Source: Robiginitomaculum sp. | Lineage (GTDB): Bacteria; Pseudomonadota; Alphaproteobacteria; Caulobacterales; Maricaulaceae | DNA length: 64,000 nucleotides | Assembly (NCBI GenBank): GCA_021776525.1 | Contig: JAJFFT010000006.1 | Span: 310,001 to 374,000, forward strand | Reading direction: 5' to 3' | Shown: positions 19,447-28,660 of the stretch, one piece after another | How the letters are laid out: every line of letters starts with the position of its first letter | Position numbering within the stretch: the first letter of the stretch is position 1 | Made by a program: the position numbers and the translations under genes | Notes under the pieces: generated by a model | Told to the model about the DNA's origin: nothing | The model's input: the letters and a program-made list of their open reading frames with translations, nothing else | The model's database searches: none

Positions 19447-21027
19447 TCAGGCGCGCAGCAACCTAAGCGAGAAAATAAGCCCTGCCAAGAATAAAAGGAG
19501 CACCGTGCCGTGTCGTTTAAAGGGCGTGGCCGGCAAGGGACGTGGCAAAGCAGCATCCATGGCCCGGTCGGCGTCGCGGCGCATGCGCAACACCATACGC
19601 CCATAGGGATCGATAACCCCGGCAATGCCAGAACTGGCTGAGCGCACCACCGGCAAACCTTCTTCGATGGCGCGATAGCGCGCATGGTCTAGATGCTGGT
19701 AAGGGCCTGTGGTTGGGCCAAACCAGGCGTCGTTGGAGATATTGAGAACCCAGGCCGGGCGACCTTCATCGCGAGGGGTGAAACCCGAATAGGCAATTTC
19801 ATAGCAAATCTGCGGCGAAAAGACCGGCAGGTTATCAATCTGCATGCTGGACGGCGCAGGCCCGGGCGTAAAGCCATCATCATAATTGATCAGGCCCTTA
19901 ATACCGATCCGCGCAAACAAATCGCTGAGCGGCATATATTCCCCAAACGGCACCAGATGGTGCTTGTCATAGACGGTTTCCACCCGCGGCTGGCCATCCG
20001 CAAAGCTGAGCGCGATCAATGAGTTGCGATACAGGGTTTCGCCGCTCATCGCCAATTCGCGCCGGGTCAGACCGGTAATCAGCACGGGGCCGTCTCGAAA
20101 CGTATCGGCAATAGCATCCAGCGCCGGGCCATCTTCAAGCAACAAAGTCGGCAGCGCCCCTTCGGGCCAAATGACATGGGTCACGCCGTCCAGAGGCTCT
20201 TTGGTGGAAATATCCAGATAATGAGCCAAAACCGCATTGCGGTTTTCCGGCTTCCATTTTTCACGTTGATCAATTACCGACTGGACCACACGAAGGCGCA
20301 CCCCCGGTTGAGCCTTGGTTACGGCCATCGACAGACGATTGTGCCCGGCGACAAACAGGCCGACAAAACAGAGCAGCGCAAAAACAGTCGGCAGTGCGCG
20401 TTGCCACCAAAAACGATCACGCCCCACCAATGCCGCCGGAGCCGCAAAAGCAAACAACGTCAGTAAGGACAGACCCCAAACCCCGAACAAGGAGGCGGAT
20501 TGAGAAACAGATGCCCCCGGGGCCCAGACCATGCCCGGCAAATTCCACGGAAAACCCGTGAAAAAATTCCCGCGAACCCATTCAGCGGCAAACAGGCTTA
20601 ATGCCAGCACTGCAATACGGCGCTGATCAAGGGACCAAAACCGTAGCGCAAACGCCCCGGCCAATGCCCAGATCAGAGCCAGACCAGCCATCAGCAAGGT
20701 CAGGGCAATGGGCATAAGCGGAATATATTCCGGGCCACGGCTGATAAACGCGGCGCCAATCCAGTAAAGGCCCGCATAAAACTGGCCAAAGGCAAAGCTG
20801 AAGGCGCGGGCCGCACCGGCGCGGATCGGGCGTTGTGTGGCAAAAGCCCCGTCCAGCAGCCAGACAAGAACCACCAGCGATAAAAGACTGGCCGGCCAGA
20901 TATGAAACGGCGCCTGACCCAATACACCAAACGCCCCGGCCAAAACGGCCAGAAGGTGCACACGCCAGCCACGAAGACCGGCTATACGGTGCGCCAAGCG
21001 TGTGGTTTTGCGGCCCGTCAGGGTCAT
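19447..21027 (-). CDS. lnt: apolipoprotein N-acyltransferase
   Basis: 526 residues from MTLTGRKTTRLAHRI; a start four codons upstream, overlapping the corC stop, is also possible, and a longer extension lies inside corC. It adds the third acyl chain to lipoproteins in the inner membrane. The N-terminal half has several membrane helices. The nitrilase-like domain contains WPEG (catalytic Glu), the Lys region, and SPQICYEI (nucleophilic Cys). The C-terminus holds one more membrane helix. It is immediately downstream of corC, a pair conserved across proteobacteria. Confidence 0.95.
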   Translation of the reverse strand: MTLTGRKTTRLAHRIAGLRGWRVHLLAVLAGAFGVLGQAPFHIWPASLLSLVVLVWLLDGAFATQRPIRAGAARAFSFAFGQFYAGLYWIGAAFISRGPEYIPLMPIALTLLMAGLALIWALAGAFALRFWSLDQRRIAVLALSLFAAEWVRGNFFTGFPWNLPGMVWAPGASVSQSASLFGVWGLSLLTLFAFAAPAALVGRDRFWWQRALPTVFALLCFVGLFVAGHNRLSMAVTKAQPGVRLRVVQSVIDQREKWKPENRNAVLAHYLDISTKEPLDGVTHVIWPEGALPTLLLEDGPALDAIADTFRDGPVLITGLTRRELAMSGETLYRNSLIALSFADGQPRVETVYDKHHLVPFGEYMPLSDLFARIGIKGLINYDDGFTPGPAPSSMQIDNLPVFSPQICYEIAYSGFTPRDEGRPAWVLNISNDAWFGPTTGPYQHLDHARYRAIEEGLPVVRSASSGIAGVIDPYGRMVLRMRRDADRAMDAALPRPLPATPFKRHGTVLLLFLAGLIFSLRLLRA

Positions 21028-21031
21028 AAAA

Positions 21032-21838
21032 TTACTCATCGTGATGATGGCGAACCAGAAGGCGACGCAGACGACGCGGGTCGGCCTCCATGACTTCAAA
21101 TTCCAGACCTGCGGGGTGGCTGAGAATTTCGCCGCGCCCCGGCACCCGCCCGGCCAGCTGGAACACCAGACCGCCCAGCGTATCCACGTCATCCTCGTCT
21201 TGATCCTGAACCAGAGAAATGCCACTGGCCTGTTCCAGCTCTTCTATTGAAACCCGCGCATCGGCGTCCCACTTACCTTCGGCCAGACGCACCAGTGATG
21301 GGGCCTCGCTGTCGTGTTCGTCCTCGATCTTGCCGACAATCTGTTCGACCAGATCTTCCAGCGTGACCAGACCATCAGTGCCGCCATATTCATCCACCAC
21401 CAGCGCCATGTGAATGCGCGTGCTTTGCATTTTGACCATCAGATCATCGGCCTGCATGCTGGGCGGCGCATACAGCACCGGGCGAGCAATCTCTTTGAGA
21501 ACTCTGGCGCTATAATCGACGCTTACGTCACCTCTGGGGGCCAAAAAGCGTAAAATATCCTTGATATGCACCATGCCGCGCGGATCATCGAGCGTGTTGT
21601 TATAAACCGGCAGGCGCGAGTGCGAGGATTGCATAAAGGCATCGACCAGCTCGCCCAGTGTGGCATCGGCACCAATTGCAACAATATCGGCACGCGGCAC
21701 CATCAGGTCTTCGATCCGCAATTGATCAAAAGCGGTGGCATTGTCGATCAGTTTTTGTGCGTCTTCATCGGGTTGCGGCTCGCCGGGTGCCTTGCGCCCA
21801 AAAAACCGGGTCAGAAAGCCAGAGCTTTGATCAGACAT
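21032..21838 (-). CDS. corC: CBS-domain protein of the CorC/HlyC family
   Basis: 268 residues from MSDQSSGFLTRFFGRK. Two CBS motifs cover about 50-180 (IEDLMVPRADIVAIGADATLGELVDAF; ...MALVVDEYGGTDGLVTLEDLVEQIVG). The C-terminal CorC_HlyC domain covers about 190-265. No transmembrane domain is present, so it is the soluble CorC form linked to magnesium/cobalt efflux or membrane integrity. The start overlaps the ybeY stop by eight bases. Confidence 0.88.
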   Translation of the reverse strand: MSDQSSGFLTRFFGRKAPGEPQPDEDAQKLIDNATAFDQLRIEDLMVPRADIVAIGADATLGELVDAFMQSSHSRLPVYNNTLDDPRGMVHIKDILRFLAPRGDVSVDYSARVLKEIARPVLYAPPSMQADDLMVKMQSTRIHMALVVDEYGGTDGLVTLEDLVEQIVGKIEDEHDSEAPSLVRLAEGKWDADARVSIEELEQASGISLVQDQDEDDVDTLGGLVFQLAGRVPGRGEILSHPAGLEFEVMEADPRRLRRLLVRHHHDE

Positions 21839-22340
21839 TAGCGTCCCCCAAAGGTGCACCAATAACCGCATACGGGTCATGCAGGCCAAGCGTCTTCATA
21901 ATGTCCTGTTCCAGCGTTTCCATCTCAATGGCATCATCGTTTGTTTGATGATCATACCCTTGCATATGCAAAAGGCCATGAATAATCAGGTGACACGTGT
22001 GATCATGCAAAGACAGGGCCCGTTTTTCGGCCTCGCCCCGGCAGACCCCGCCAGCCAGCGCCAACTGGCCAAAACTGCACGGCATGCCCGCAATTGGCAT
22101 GTCCGGCGCAGCAAAAGACAATACATTGGTCGGCTTATCCTTGCCGCGAAACTGGGCATTTAAGGCCCGCAGATCGTCATCACTGGCGAACCAGGCCTCT
22201 AACACACCCTCGCGAAGGTAGCCAAGGCGCGCCTCAACCACATCCAGCATGCGGCGGACCAATTGTTCGCCTTCGGCCTCGTCCCATGGCCAGATGGCGT
22301 CGGATAGGCGGACATCAATATCGCGTCTGGCGGTTTTCAT
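21831..22340 (-). CDS. ybeY: endoribonuclease YbeY
   Basis: 169 residues. A single-strand-specific zinc ribonuclease for 16S rRNA maturation and ribosome quality control. The zinc ligands lie in HGLLHMQGYDH (His121, His125, His131). TNVLSFAAPD is also conserved. It shares one base with the phoH stop; phoH-ybeY-corC-lnt is a conserved operon. Confidence 0.96.
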   Translation of the reverse strand: MKTARRDIDVRLSDAIWPWDEAEGEQLVRRMLDVVEARLGYLREGVLEAWFASDDDLRALNAQFRGKDKPTNVLSFAAPDMPIAGMPCSFGQLALAGGVCRGEAEKRALSLHDHTCHLIIHGLLHMQGYDHQTNDDAIEMETLEQDIMKTLGLHDPYAVIGAPLGDANV

Positions 22341-23281
22341 TATTGATCCCGGGCCGCGGCCTCATAGGCCGCAACAATACGCGCCACCAGAGGGTGACGC
22401 ACAACGTCTTTTTGCGTAAAGCGCGCCGCCGCGCAGCCCTTGACCCCATCCAGAATGTGCAGCGCGTGGGCCAGGCCAGATGGTTGCCCCGCGGGCAGAT
22501 CTGACTGGCTGGGATCACCGGTGACAATCATCCGGCTGCCCTCGCCAAGGCGGGTAAGGACCATTTGCATTTGGCCAATAGTGGCGTTTTGTGCCTCGTC
22601 CAAAATCACAAAAGCATGGCTGAGCGTGCGGCCACGCATAAAGGCCAGTGGGGCCACTTCGATACGTCCCTCGGCGCGGCGTTTGATCACCGTTTCACGG
22701 CCCAAAGCCTCGTTTAAGGCATCCCAGACGGGCAACATATAGGGGTCTATTTTTTCTTCCAGATCGCCCGGCAAAAAGCCCAGGCGCTCGCCTGCCTCAA
22801 CCGCCGGACGGGCAATGATCAGTTTGTCGATTTTACGCTCGGCCAGCAATGATGCCCCATAGCACACCGCCAGAAACGTCTTGCCGGTTCCGGCCGGACC
22901 GACGCCAAAGACCAGATCCGCATCGCCGCCTTTGAGCAGGTCCAGATAGATTTTTTGCGCCGGTGTGCGCGGGCTGATCAACCGGCGGGCACGGGGCACA
23001 TGAAAGCCATCCTTGGCGTTTGTTTTGGTGCCTTTTTTGGCAAACATTATGGCGGCCCGCACGCTTTGCGCACCGGGCGCGGCACCTGATATAGTCTCGG
23101 CAATCAGGGTTTTGAGGACATGTTCTGCACGGCCCACCGCCTCGGCGGGACCCTGAACAACAAAACCGTCACCCGGCGCATCAATCAGCACATCGAAGGC
23201 CTGTTCTATGAGGATGAGGTTTTCGCTGTTTACGCCGCATATATCGGCGGCAAGGCCAGTGTCGTCCAGAGCGATACGCAT
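22340..23281 (-). CDS. PhoH-like ATPase
   Basis: 313 residues from MRIALDDTGLAADICG; an upstream extension running into miaB is rejected. The Walker A motif GPAGTGKT is at 128-135, and Walker B lies in HAFVILDEAQNAT, followed by the TGDPSQSDLP motif of this helicase-like family. An RNA-related role with YbeY is inferred from the conserved linkage. Confidence 0.93.
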   Translation of the reverse strand: MRIALDDTGLAADICGVNSENLILIEQAFDVLIDAPGDGFVVQGPAEAVGRAEHVLKTLIAETISGAAPGAQSVRAAIMFAKKGTKTNAKDGFHVPRARRLISPRTPAQKIYLDLLKGGDADLVFGVGPAGTGKTFLAVCYGASLLAERKIDKLIIARPAVEAGERLGFLPGDLEEKIDPYMLPVWDALNEALGRETVIKRRAEGRIEVAPLAFMRGRTLSHAFVILDEAQNATIGQMQMVLTRLGEGSRMIVTGDPSQSDLPAGQPSGLAHALHILDGVKGCAAARFTQKDVVRHPLVARIVAAYEAAARDQ

Positions 23282-23289
23282 TGTTTTAC

Positions 23290-24642
23290 TCACGCCTGAG
23301 CCAATGCCTCCTGCACCAGATTTCCGGTCAGCGCATTGCGGCCGGCGCCGGTGATATTCACATCCGTAATTGATCCAATCAGGGATGCCGAGCCTTGCAC
23401 ATAAACACTTTGCAAATAAGGGCTGCGGCCACAAATTTGGCCCTCATGACGGCCTTTTTTATCAAACAGGACCGGCAGGGTTTTGCCGATCTGCGCCTCA
23501 TTAAAGGCGACTTGCTGGCTGAGCAATAAATCCTGCAAGATGGTCAGGCGTTCGACCTTGACCGCTTCGGGAACCTGATCATCTCGCTTGGCCCCAGGCG
23601 TGCCGGGACGGCGAGAATATTTAAACGAGTAAGCCGAAGCATACCCAACATTGCGGATAGCCTGCAATGTGGCCTCAAAATCCGCATCCGTTTCACCTGG
23701 AAACCCGACAATGAAGTCGCCAGAGAGGGCGATATCGCTGCGCGCGGCGCGAATGGTATCAATCAAGCGATAATACGTATCCATGGTGTGGCCACGGTTC
23801 ATGGCTTTCAGCACCGCATCCGACCCGGCTTGGACCGGCAGGTGCAAATAAGGCATCAGGGCATCAATATCACGGTGCGCGGCGATCAGGCGCTCGTCCA
23901 TATCGCGTGGGTGTGAGGTGGTATAGCGAATGCGGGCCAGCTCTTCGATCTGTGCCAGATGGGTGATCAGCTCGCCCAGACCCCAATCAGCTTCGCCGCC
24001 CGGCCCCTGCGCGGCCCAGGCATTGACGTTCTGGCCAAGCAGCGTCACTTCGCGCACCCCGTGGCGCACAAGGGCGCGCACTTCGGCAATGATTTCCTCG
24101 GCGCTGCGTGAATGCTCGGCACCGCGCGTATAAGGCACCACACAGAAGGAACAAAACTTATCGCAGCCTTCCTGCACGGTAACAAAAGCGGTTGGCCCAT
24201 TGGCGGCGCGCTTCTTGGCCAGATGTTCAAATTTTTCATCCACGGCAAAGTCTGTGGCCAGCGGATCTGATTTTCCGGATAACATATGTGGCAGGCGTTG
24301 ATAACTTTGCGGACCGACCACAAAATCAACCACCGGGGCGCGGCGTTGCATTTCCGCACCTTCGGCCTGAGCCACACAGCCGGCCACAGCGATTTGCATG
24401 GCTTCGCCCTTGTCGGCGCGGGCTTCTTTAAGTTGGCGCAAACGGCCAAGGTCGGAATAGACTTTCTCGGCGGCTTTTTCGCGAATATGGCAAGTGTTCA
24501 GCACCACCAGATCAGCGTTTTCGGCGGTACTGACTTCATCATAGCCCTCTTCACCGAGCAGATTCACCATTTGCGCAGAATCATAGACATTCATCTGACA
24601 GCCAAAGGTTTTAATGTAGACGCGCTTTTTAGAGCCTGTCAT
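23290..24642 (-). CDS. miaB: tRNA-2-methylthio-N6-dimethylallyladenosine synthase
   Basis: 450 residues. A radical-SAM enzyme that thiomethylates i6A37 in tRNAs. The N-terminal UPF0004 domain has [10 protein letters not shown] and [10 protein letters not shown]. The radical-SAM cluster is [20 protein letters not shown] domain closes the protein. It is three bases downstream of fur. Confidence 0.97.
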   Translation of the reverse strand: MTGSKKRVYIKTFGCQMNVYDSAQMVNLLGEEGYDEVSTAENADLVVLNTCHIREKAAEKVYSDLGRLRQLKEARADKGEAMQIAVAGCVAQAEGAEMQRRAPVVDFVVGPQSYQRLPHMLSGKSDPLATDFAVDEKFEHLAKKRAANGPTAFVTVQEGCDKFCSFCVVPYTRGAEHSRSAEEIIAEVRALVRHGVREVTLLGQNVNAWAAQGPGGEADWGLGELITHLAQIEELARIRYTTSHPRDMDERLIAAHRDIDALMPYLHLPVQAGSDAVLKAMNRGHTMDTYYRLIDTIRAARSDIALSGDFIVGFPGETDADFEATLQAIRNVGYASAYSFKYSRRPGTPGAKRDDQVPEAVKVERLTILQDLLLSQQVAFNEAQIGKTLPVLFDKKGRHEGQICGRSPYLQSVYVQGSASLIGSITDVNITGAGRNALTGNLVQEALAQA

Positions 24643-24645
24643 GGA

Positions 24646-25056
24646 TCAGGATTTATCCTTTATGCCATAGAGTTCGAGGCGATGATCGACGAGGCGATAG
24701 CCGAGCTTTTGAGCAATTTTCTTTTGCAGTGTTTCGATCTCTTCATCGACAAATTCAATCACTTCGCCGGTTTTGACATCAATTAAATGATCGTGGTGGG
24801 TGTCGGGCAGCTCTTCAAAGCGCGCCCGGCCATCGCCAAAATCATGGCGGGAAATAACCCCCGCATCCTCAAACAGGCGCACCGTGCGATACACCGTGGC
24901 CAGTGACATATTAGGGTCCAGCGCCAGCGCCCGTGCGTATAGCTCTTCGGCATCCGGATGATCATCAGCCGTCGATAACACACGCGCAATAACCCGCCTT
25001 TGCTCGGTCATACGCATGCCTTTTTCGGCGCACAATTTTTCCAGACGATTAGACAC
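24646..25056 (-). CDS. fur: Fur-family metal-responsive repressor
   Basis: 136 residues. The N-terminal winged helix includes MTEQRRVIARVL and MSLATVYRTVRLFEDAG. The dimerisation/metal part has RFEELPDTHHDHLIDVKTGEVIEF. The C-terminal CxxC pair found in many Fur proteins is absent, as is usual for alphaproteobacterial Fur/Mur. It may respond to iron or manganese. Confidence 0.93.
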   Translation of the reverse strand: MSNRLEKLCAEKGMRMTEQRRVIARVLSTADDHPDAEELYARALALDPNMSLATVYRTVRLFEDAGVISRHDFGDGRARFEELPDTHHDHLIDVKTGEVIEFVDEEIETLQKKIAQKLGYRLVDHRLELYGIKDKS

Positions 25057-25122
25057 ACAGGCTCCTTGCTGATTTTCTCACTCTTTACTGCTGGCAAAAG
25101 CGTCTTTTGTCCATACCCGGCC

Positions 25123-25563
25123 TCAGCCCAGCGCCCGCCGATAGGTCAGCGCATCGGCTCCATTGGCATAGTATCCGGGGCGGTTTCCGATGGACGTAAA
25201 ACCATGATGCTCGTAAAGCCGCCGGGCCGCTTTATTATCACTGGCGACCTCTAGAAATAGTGTATACACAGCGGCTTGAGACAGCTCCTGACAGAGACTT
25301 TCAAGCAAGACCGCCGCCAGCCCCAGTTCGCGGAACTTTGGCAAAACCGCTATGCTGAGCAGTTCGGCCTCATCCGCGGCACAGCGGACCAGCGCAAAAC
25401 CCACATCATGATTATCATGCGCAATGAACCAGCCTTGGGCACCATGCGCCATCAGAGCGCGGATTGCCGCCTCGTCCCAGGGCGGTGAAAAATAGGTGCT
25501 GTGCAGTGAAGACAAAAGAGCGGCTTCGTCCAATGTGGTGCCTCTGACATCGCCTGCATTCAC
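25123..25563 (-). CDS. rimI: ribosomal-protein-alanine N-acetyltransferase-like GNAT
   Basis: 146 residues. A GNAT fold with the acetyl-CoA site in LSIAVLPKFRELGLAAVLLESL and the C-terminal EVASDNKAARRLYEHHGFTSIGNRPGYY typical of RimI. The start overlaps the tsaB stop in an ATGA arrangement. RimI acetylates the N-terminus of S18; the tsaB-rimI pairing supports the name. Confidence 0.92.
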   Translation of the reverse strand: MNAGDVRGTTLDEAALLSSLHSTYFSPPWDEAAIRALMAHGAQGWFIAHDNHDVGFALVRCAADEAELLSIAVLPKFRELGLAAVLLESLCQELSQAAVYTLFLEVASDNKAARRLYEHHGFTSIGNRPGYYANGADALTYRRALG

Positions 25564-26198
25564 GGGGTAATACCGCCCGGCAGCTTGGCATCCGGGGCCC
25601 GGTGATACCAGGGCAAGGCCTCTTGGTCGGGCAAGGCCCCGGCCTCTAAAAGCTCTGTAACACGGCGCAAAGACAAGGTGTTCTGAGCGCCGTCATAGAG
25701 GACATCATCGCCAATCAGCGCCGCGCCAGAACCGGCCAGGTGAACCTTATGGCCATCACCAAAGGCACGAATTTTTGCTGACACCTCATCGACAAGGCCC
25801 GTTTCATAGCCGCCTTGCAATTGACCGTCTTTGCACAAACGATAGGCCAGCTCGCCGCGGCCAATGTCGCAAACCCCGGCGCAATACTGGTCACTTCCTT
25901 GTGCAAAAACATCCAACGCATTGATGCCCGTCACGGGCCGATCAAGCGCCAGACCAAAGGCGCGGGCGAAGGCCACACCAATACGCACCCCGGTAAATGC
26001 GCCCGGACCAATGATCACGCCGATATCTGTTATATCTTTTGGGTAGAGGTCCGCCGCTTTCAGCACACCTTGAACCATGGGAGCAAGGCGCGCATCCTGA
26101 CCACGGCTGCCCGGTTCCAAATCCTCAAAATCACCTTTATCCGTGCGCGCAAATACGGCACAACGGGCAGTGCTGGTATCGATCAGTAGGCGCGCCAT
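25560..26198 (-). CDS. tsaB: tRNA threonylcarbamoyladenosine synthesis protein TsaB
   Basis: 212 residues of the ASKHA fold. LLIDTSTARCAV is the phosphate-1 loop, and GPGAFTGVRIGVAFARAFGLAL is the family signature. It partners TsaD in t6A37 modification. It follows a nitroreductase-like gene by three bases. Confidence 0.96.
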   Translation of the reverse strand: MARLLIDTSTARCAVFARTDKGDFEDLEPGSRGQDARLAPMVQGVLKAADLYPKDITDIGVIIGPGAFTGVRIGVAFARAFGLALDRPVTGINALDVFAQGSDQYCAGVCDIGRGELAYRLCKDGQLQGGYETGLVDEVSAKIRAFGDGHKVHLAGSGAALIGDDVLYDGAQNTLSLRRVTELLEAGALPDQEALPWYHRAPDAKLPGGITP

Positions 26199-26201
26199 CG
26201 A

Positions 26202-26804
26202 TCAGAGAATAACGTTGGCGTCATCAAAACAAAGACGCGGTGAGCGCTCAAACAGAGCCGCATCATCACCATAACCCAGCGCACAAATGAAGTTGGACTT
26301 CCAATGACGCATCTTGGCATCGCCCGCAAAAAATTCGGCATCCACTGCATCATTATCAAAACCGGACATTGGCCCGCAATCAAGGCCCAGGGCGCGGGCC
26401 GCCATCATCAGATAAGCCCCCTGCAAAGTGCCGTTACGAAAGGCCGCATCAAAATGCGTATCTTCGTCCGTAAACCAGTTTTTTGCATCTGGATTATGGG
26501 GAAAAAGCTCTGGCACCTTGTCTTCAAATTTTTCGTCCCAGGCAATGATCACCGTCCAGGGCGCATCCAGCACTTTGGAGACGTTACCTTCCATCAAAAG
26601 AGGTTTCAGCTTGGCTTTGGCAGCGTCCGACCTGATCCATAAAAACCGCGACGGGCTGATATTGGCGCTGGTCGCGCCCCATTTCATCAGATCATAAACC
26701 GCCCGGACCATAACCTCTGGTATGTCGGTTTTTTGCCAGGCATTGGCCGTGCGGGCCTCGCGAAACAGTTGATCAAAGGCAAGGTCGGATAACGGGTCGG
26801 CCAT
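26202..26804 (-). CDS. nitroreductase-family protein, RutE/malonic semialdehyde reductase-like
   Basis: 200 residues, an FMN-dependent nitroreductase fold. ATSANISPSRFLWIRSDAAK and GAYLMMAARALGLDCGPMSGFDNDAVDAEFF match the RutE/HadB subfamily, with the FMN phosphate and flavin contacts. The substrate cannot be decided. No other rut genes for pyrimidine breakdown are nearby, so the RutE name is only a relationship. Confidence 0.88.
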   Translation of the reverse strand: MADPLSDLAFDQLFREARTANAWQKTDIPEVMVRAVYDLMKWGATSANISPSRFLWIRSDAAKAKLKPLLMEGNVSKVLDAPWTVIIAWDEKFEDKVPELFPHNPDAKNWFTDEDTHFDAAFRNGTLQGAYLMMAARALGLDCGPMSGFDNDAVDAEFFAGDAKMRHWKSNFICALGYGDDAALFERSPRLCFDDANVIL

Positions 26805-26819
26805 ATTGTCGTCCTTACG

Positions 26820-27383
26820 TTACAGCGCCGCCTCGACGGCTGTCACTTCAGGAATATAGTGCTTGAGCAGATTTTCAATACCGTGTTTGAGGGTCATGGT
26901 CGAAGATGGGCACCCGGCGCACGCACCGCGCATGTGCAAAAAGACCTGGCCGCTGTCTACATCAAAGCGTGAAAACACAATATCGCCGCCATCGCGGGCC
27001 ACCGCGGGGCGCACACGGGTATCGATCAAGTCTTTGATCTGTGCAACAATTTCGGCTGCTTCACCCTCATAAATTTCTTCATCAGCACCACCATCCTCGG
27101 TGGTCAACACCGGCGCGCCCGACTGGAAATGATCCATAATGGCGCCCAGCAAAGCTGGTTTTAAATGCGGCCATTCCTGATCTTCAACTTTGGTAATGGC
27201 GATAAAATCTGGCCCCAGAAAAACCCCGCGCACGCCGCCACTGGCAAACAGCGCCCCAGCCAAAGGCGAGCCTTGCGCCGCTTCGGCATCACGAAAATCA
27301 TGCACGCCAGAGGGCGATACTTCGCGGCCCGGCATAAATTTTAAAGTCGCCGGATTGGGTGTAGACTGGGTTTCGATAAACAT
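26820..27383 (-). CDS. nfuA: NifU-like Fe-S scaffold/carrier protein (Nfu)
   Basis: 187 residues. An Nfu N-terminal domain covers about 1-88 (MFIETQSTPNPATLKFMPG). A NifU domain covers about 107-185, with cluster-binding cysteines in GACAGCPSS (Cys155, Cys158). It carries Fe-S clusters to target proteins. It is the first gene of the minus-strand series running towards lnt. Confidence 0.95.
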   Translation of the reverse strand: MFIETQSTPNPATLKFMPGREVSPSGVHDFRDAEAAQGSPLAGALFASGGVRGVFLGPDFIAITKVEDQEWPHLKPALLGAIMDHFQSGAPVLTTEDGGADEEIYEGEAAEIVAQIKDLIDTRVRPAVARDGGDIVFSRFDVDSGQVFLHMRGACAGCPSSTMTLKHGIENLLKHYIPEVTAVEAAL

Positions 27384-27479
27384 TTTTTTCTCAATTCGTT
27401 GTCGCGCATATACGTATCATAGAAATGGCGTGTCGCCAGTGGTGTTTCAAGGTAAGATGGCTGTGCACGGTGGTATTCT

Positions 27480-28514
27480 CTATTTCTTCAAAATATCGGT
27501 CAGTTCGCGCAATTTGGCGCGGGCGCGCAACAGGTAAAACCCCTGATTGGCCAAATGATTGGGGAAAAACTGGCCGCCGGGCGTGCCATTATTGACCACT
27601 AATGGCTGCATAATGGCGGCTATACGCAGTTCAGCCAGCATGGTGTCATAAAGGTCTGAGGTCTCCCGCGCCGATATCACCGCTTCAAAGTCTGAGCGCA
27701 GCGCTTTGAGGATCATGTAAGAACCATAGGCGCGACCCTTGGTTAGATAAAACACTTTGTCTGCCTTGAAATCCAGCAACCCAAGGGTCTTGTGACGCCC
27801 GGCAATTTGTGCGTCCAGCTCTGCTGAGGCGGCCCCCAAATCATAGGCAATACGGTCCAGCGCCGCGAGCAGGTTATCAGGCCGGGTATCAAAGGTGGCA
27901 TCACCGCCCGCCAGTCGGGAGTTATAGCGCCGAAGCGCCTGTACGGCTTCCTTATATTGGCTTTCTGCTGATGCGGTTGGCCATAACGTGCCCGGTTTGA
28001 GGATCCATGTAGTCGGCGAATATTGCAGCCGCGCCCGGGCAATCGATAGATCAGGATCGGCGGCGGATGAACCGCGCTCGCGGCCTATCTGGTCCTCAAG
28101 CTCAAAGGCAAAGCGGCCAAGCGCCGTGACCATACCGATCTGGTAATTGGGCATGTTGTTGAGCATGTGCGCCGGCACAAAAAATGGCGCATTGGCCACC
28201 CAACCAGCCTTTTTAATTTCATCCTCCATGAGACCGGCCAGCATAGCCACGGCGTGCGAGCCACCCTTGGGATCAAATTGAGGGGTAAATTCCGGGTCGT
28301 CATCAATACGGCTGGTCAGCATCGCCAAAACCGGCCAGATCAGAATCAGGGCCAGCACAAAAGCCGCCGCAATTTTGCGCCAGCTGTGCCAGTTTCTCTT
28401 TTGAGGTGAAGACACGGGCTGTGTTGGCTCGACAATAGGCTCGTCCCCCACCGGCTTGCGTCCGATAGATTTTAGTCTGGATATTGCACGCCGTGCCACC
28501 TGGCCTATTTGCAT
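27480..28514 (-). CDS. DUF2333 family protein, inner-membrane anchored
   Basis: 344 residues. A basic cytoplasmic N-terminus (about 1-45) is followed by one membrane helix (about 46-66, IAAAFVLALILIWPVLAML), then a large domain outside the membrane. The FDPKGGSHAVAMLAGLMEDE, NQIG-type and FYLTKGRAYGSYMILKALRSDF segments agree with the DUF2333 family. Function unknown. It is divergent from the yifB gene and downstream of nothing obvious, probably monocistronic. Confidence 0.85.
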   Translation of the reverse strand: MQIGQVARRAISRLKSIGRKPVGDEPIVEPTQPVSSPQKRNWHSWRKIAAAFVLALILIWPVLAMLTSRIDDDPEFTPQFDPKGGSHAVAMLAGLMEDEIKKAGWVANAPFFVPAHMLNNMPNYQIGMVTALGRFAFELEDQIGRERGSSAADPDLSIARARLQYSPTTWILKPGTLWPTASAESQYKEAVQALRRYNSRLAGGDATFDTRPDNLLAALDRIAYDLGAASAELDAQIAGRHKTLGLLDFKADKVFYLTKGRAYGSYMILKALRSDFEAVISARETSDLYDTMLAELRIAAIMQPLVVNNGTPGGQFFPNHLANQGFYLLRARAKLRELTDILKK

Positions 28515-28607
28515 ATTGCGTCCTCCCTGATGTCTTTATATGGCGCGTCACCTCTGCACCTTCAAGCATAAAGGGCGGCAAATCGTTTATATGTTCTTTA
28601 TTTGTTC

Positions 28608-28634
28608 TTGACAATGCTCAACACTTCTCTAGGT
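28608..28634 (+). promoter_or_regulatory. candidate promoter of yifB
   Basis: TTGACA at 28608-28613 is a perfect -35 hexamer. With 15-base spacing CTAGGT (28629-28634) resembles the alphaproteobacterial -10 consensus CTATAT; at 17-base spacing AGGTTG is poor. The yifB ATG is 26 bases beyond. Confidence 0.35.
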
Positions 28635-28660
28635 TGCACGCACTTCAGGGGGTGCAATCT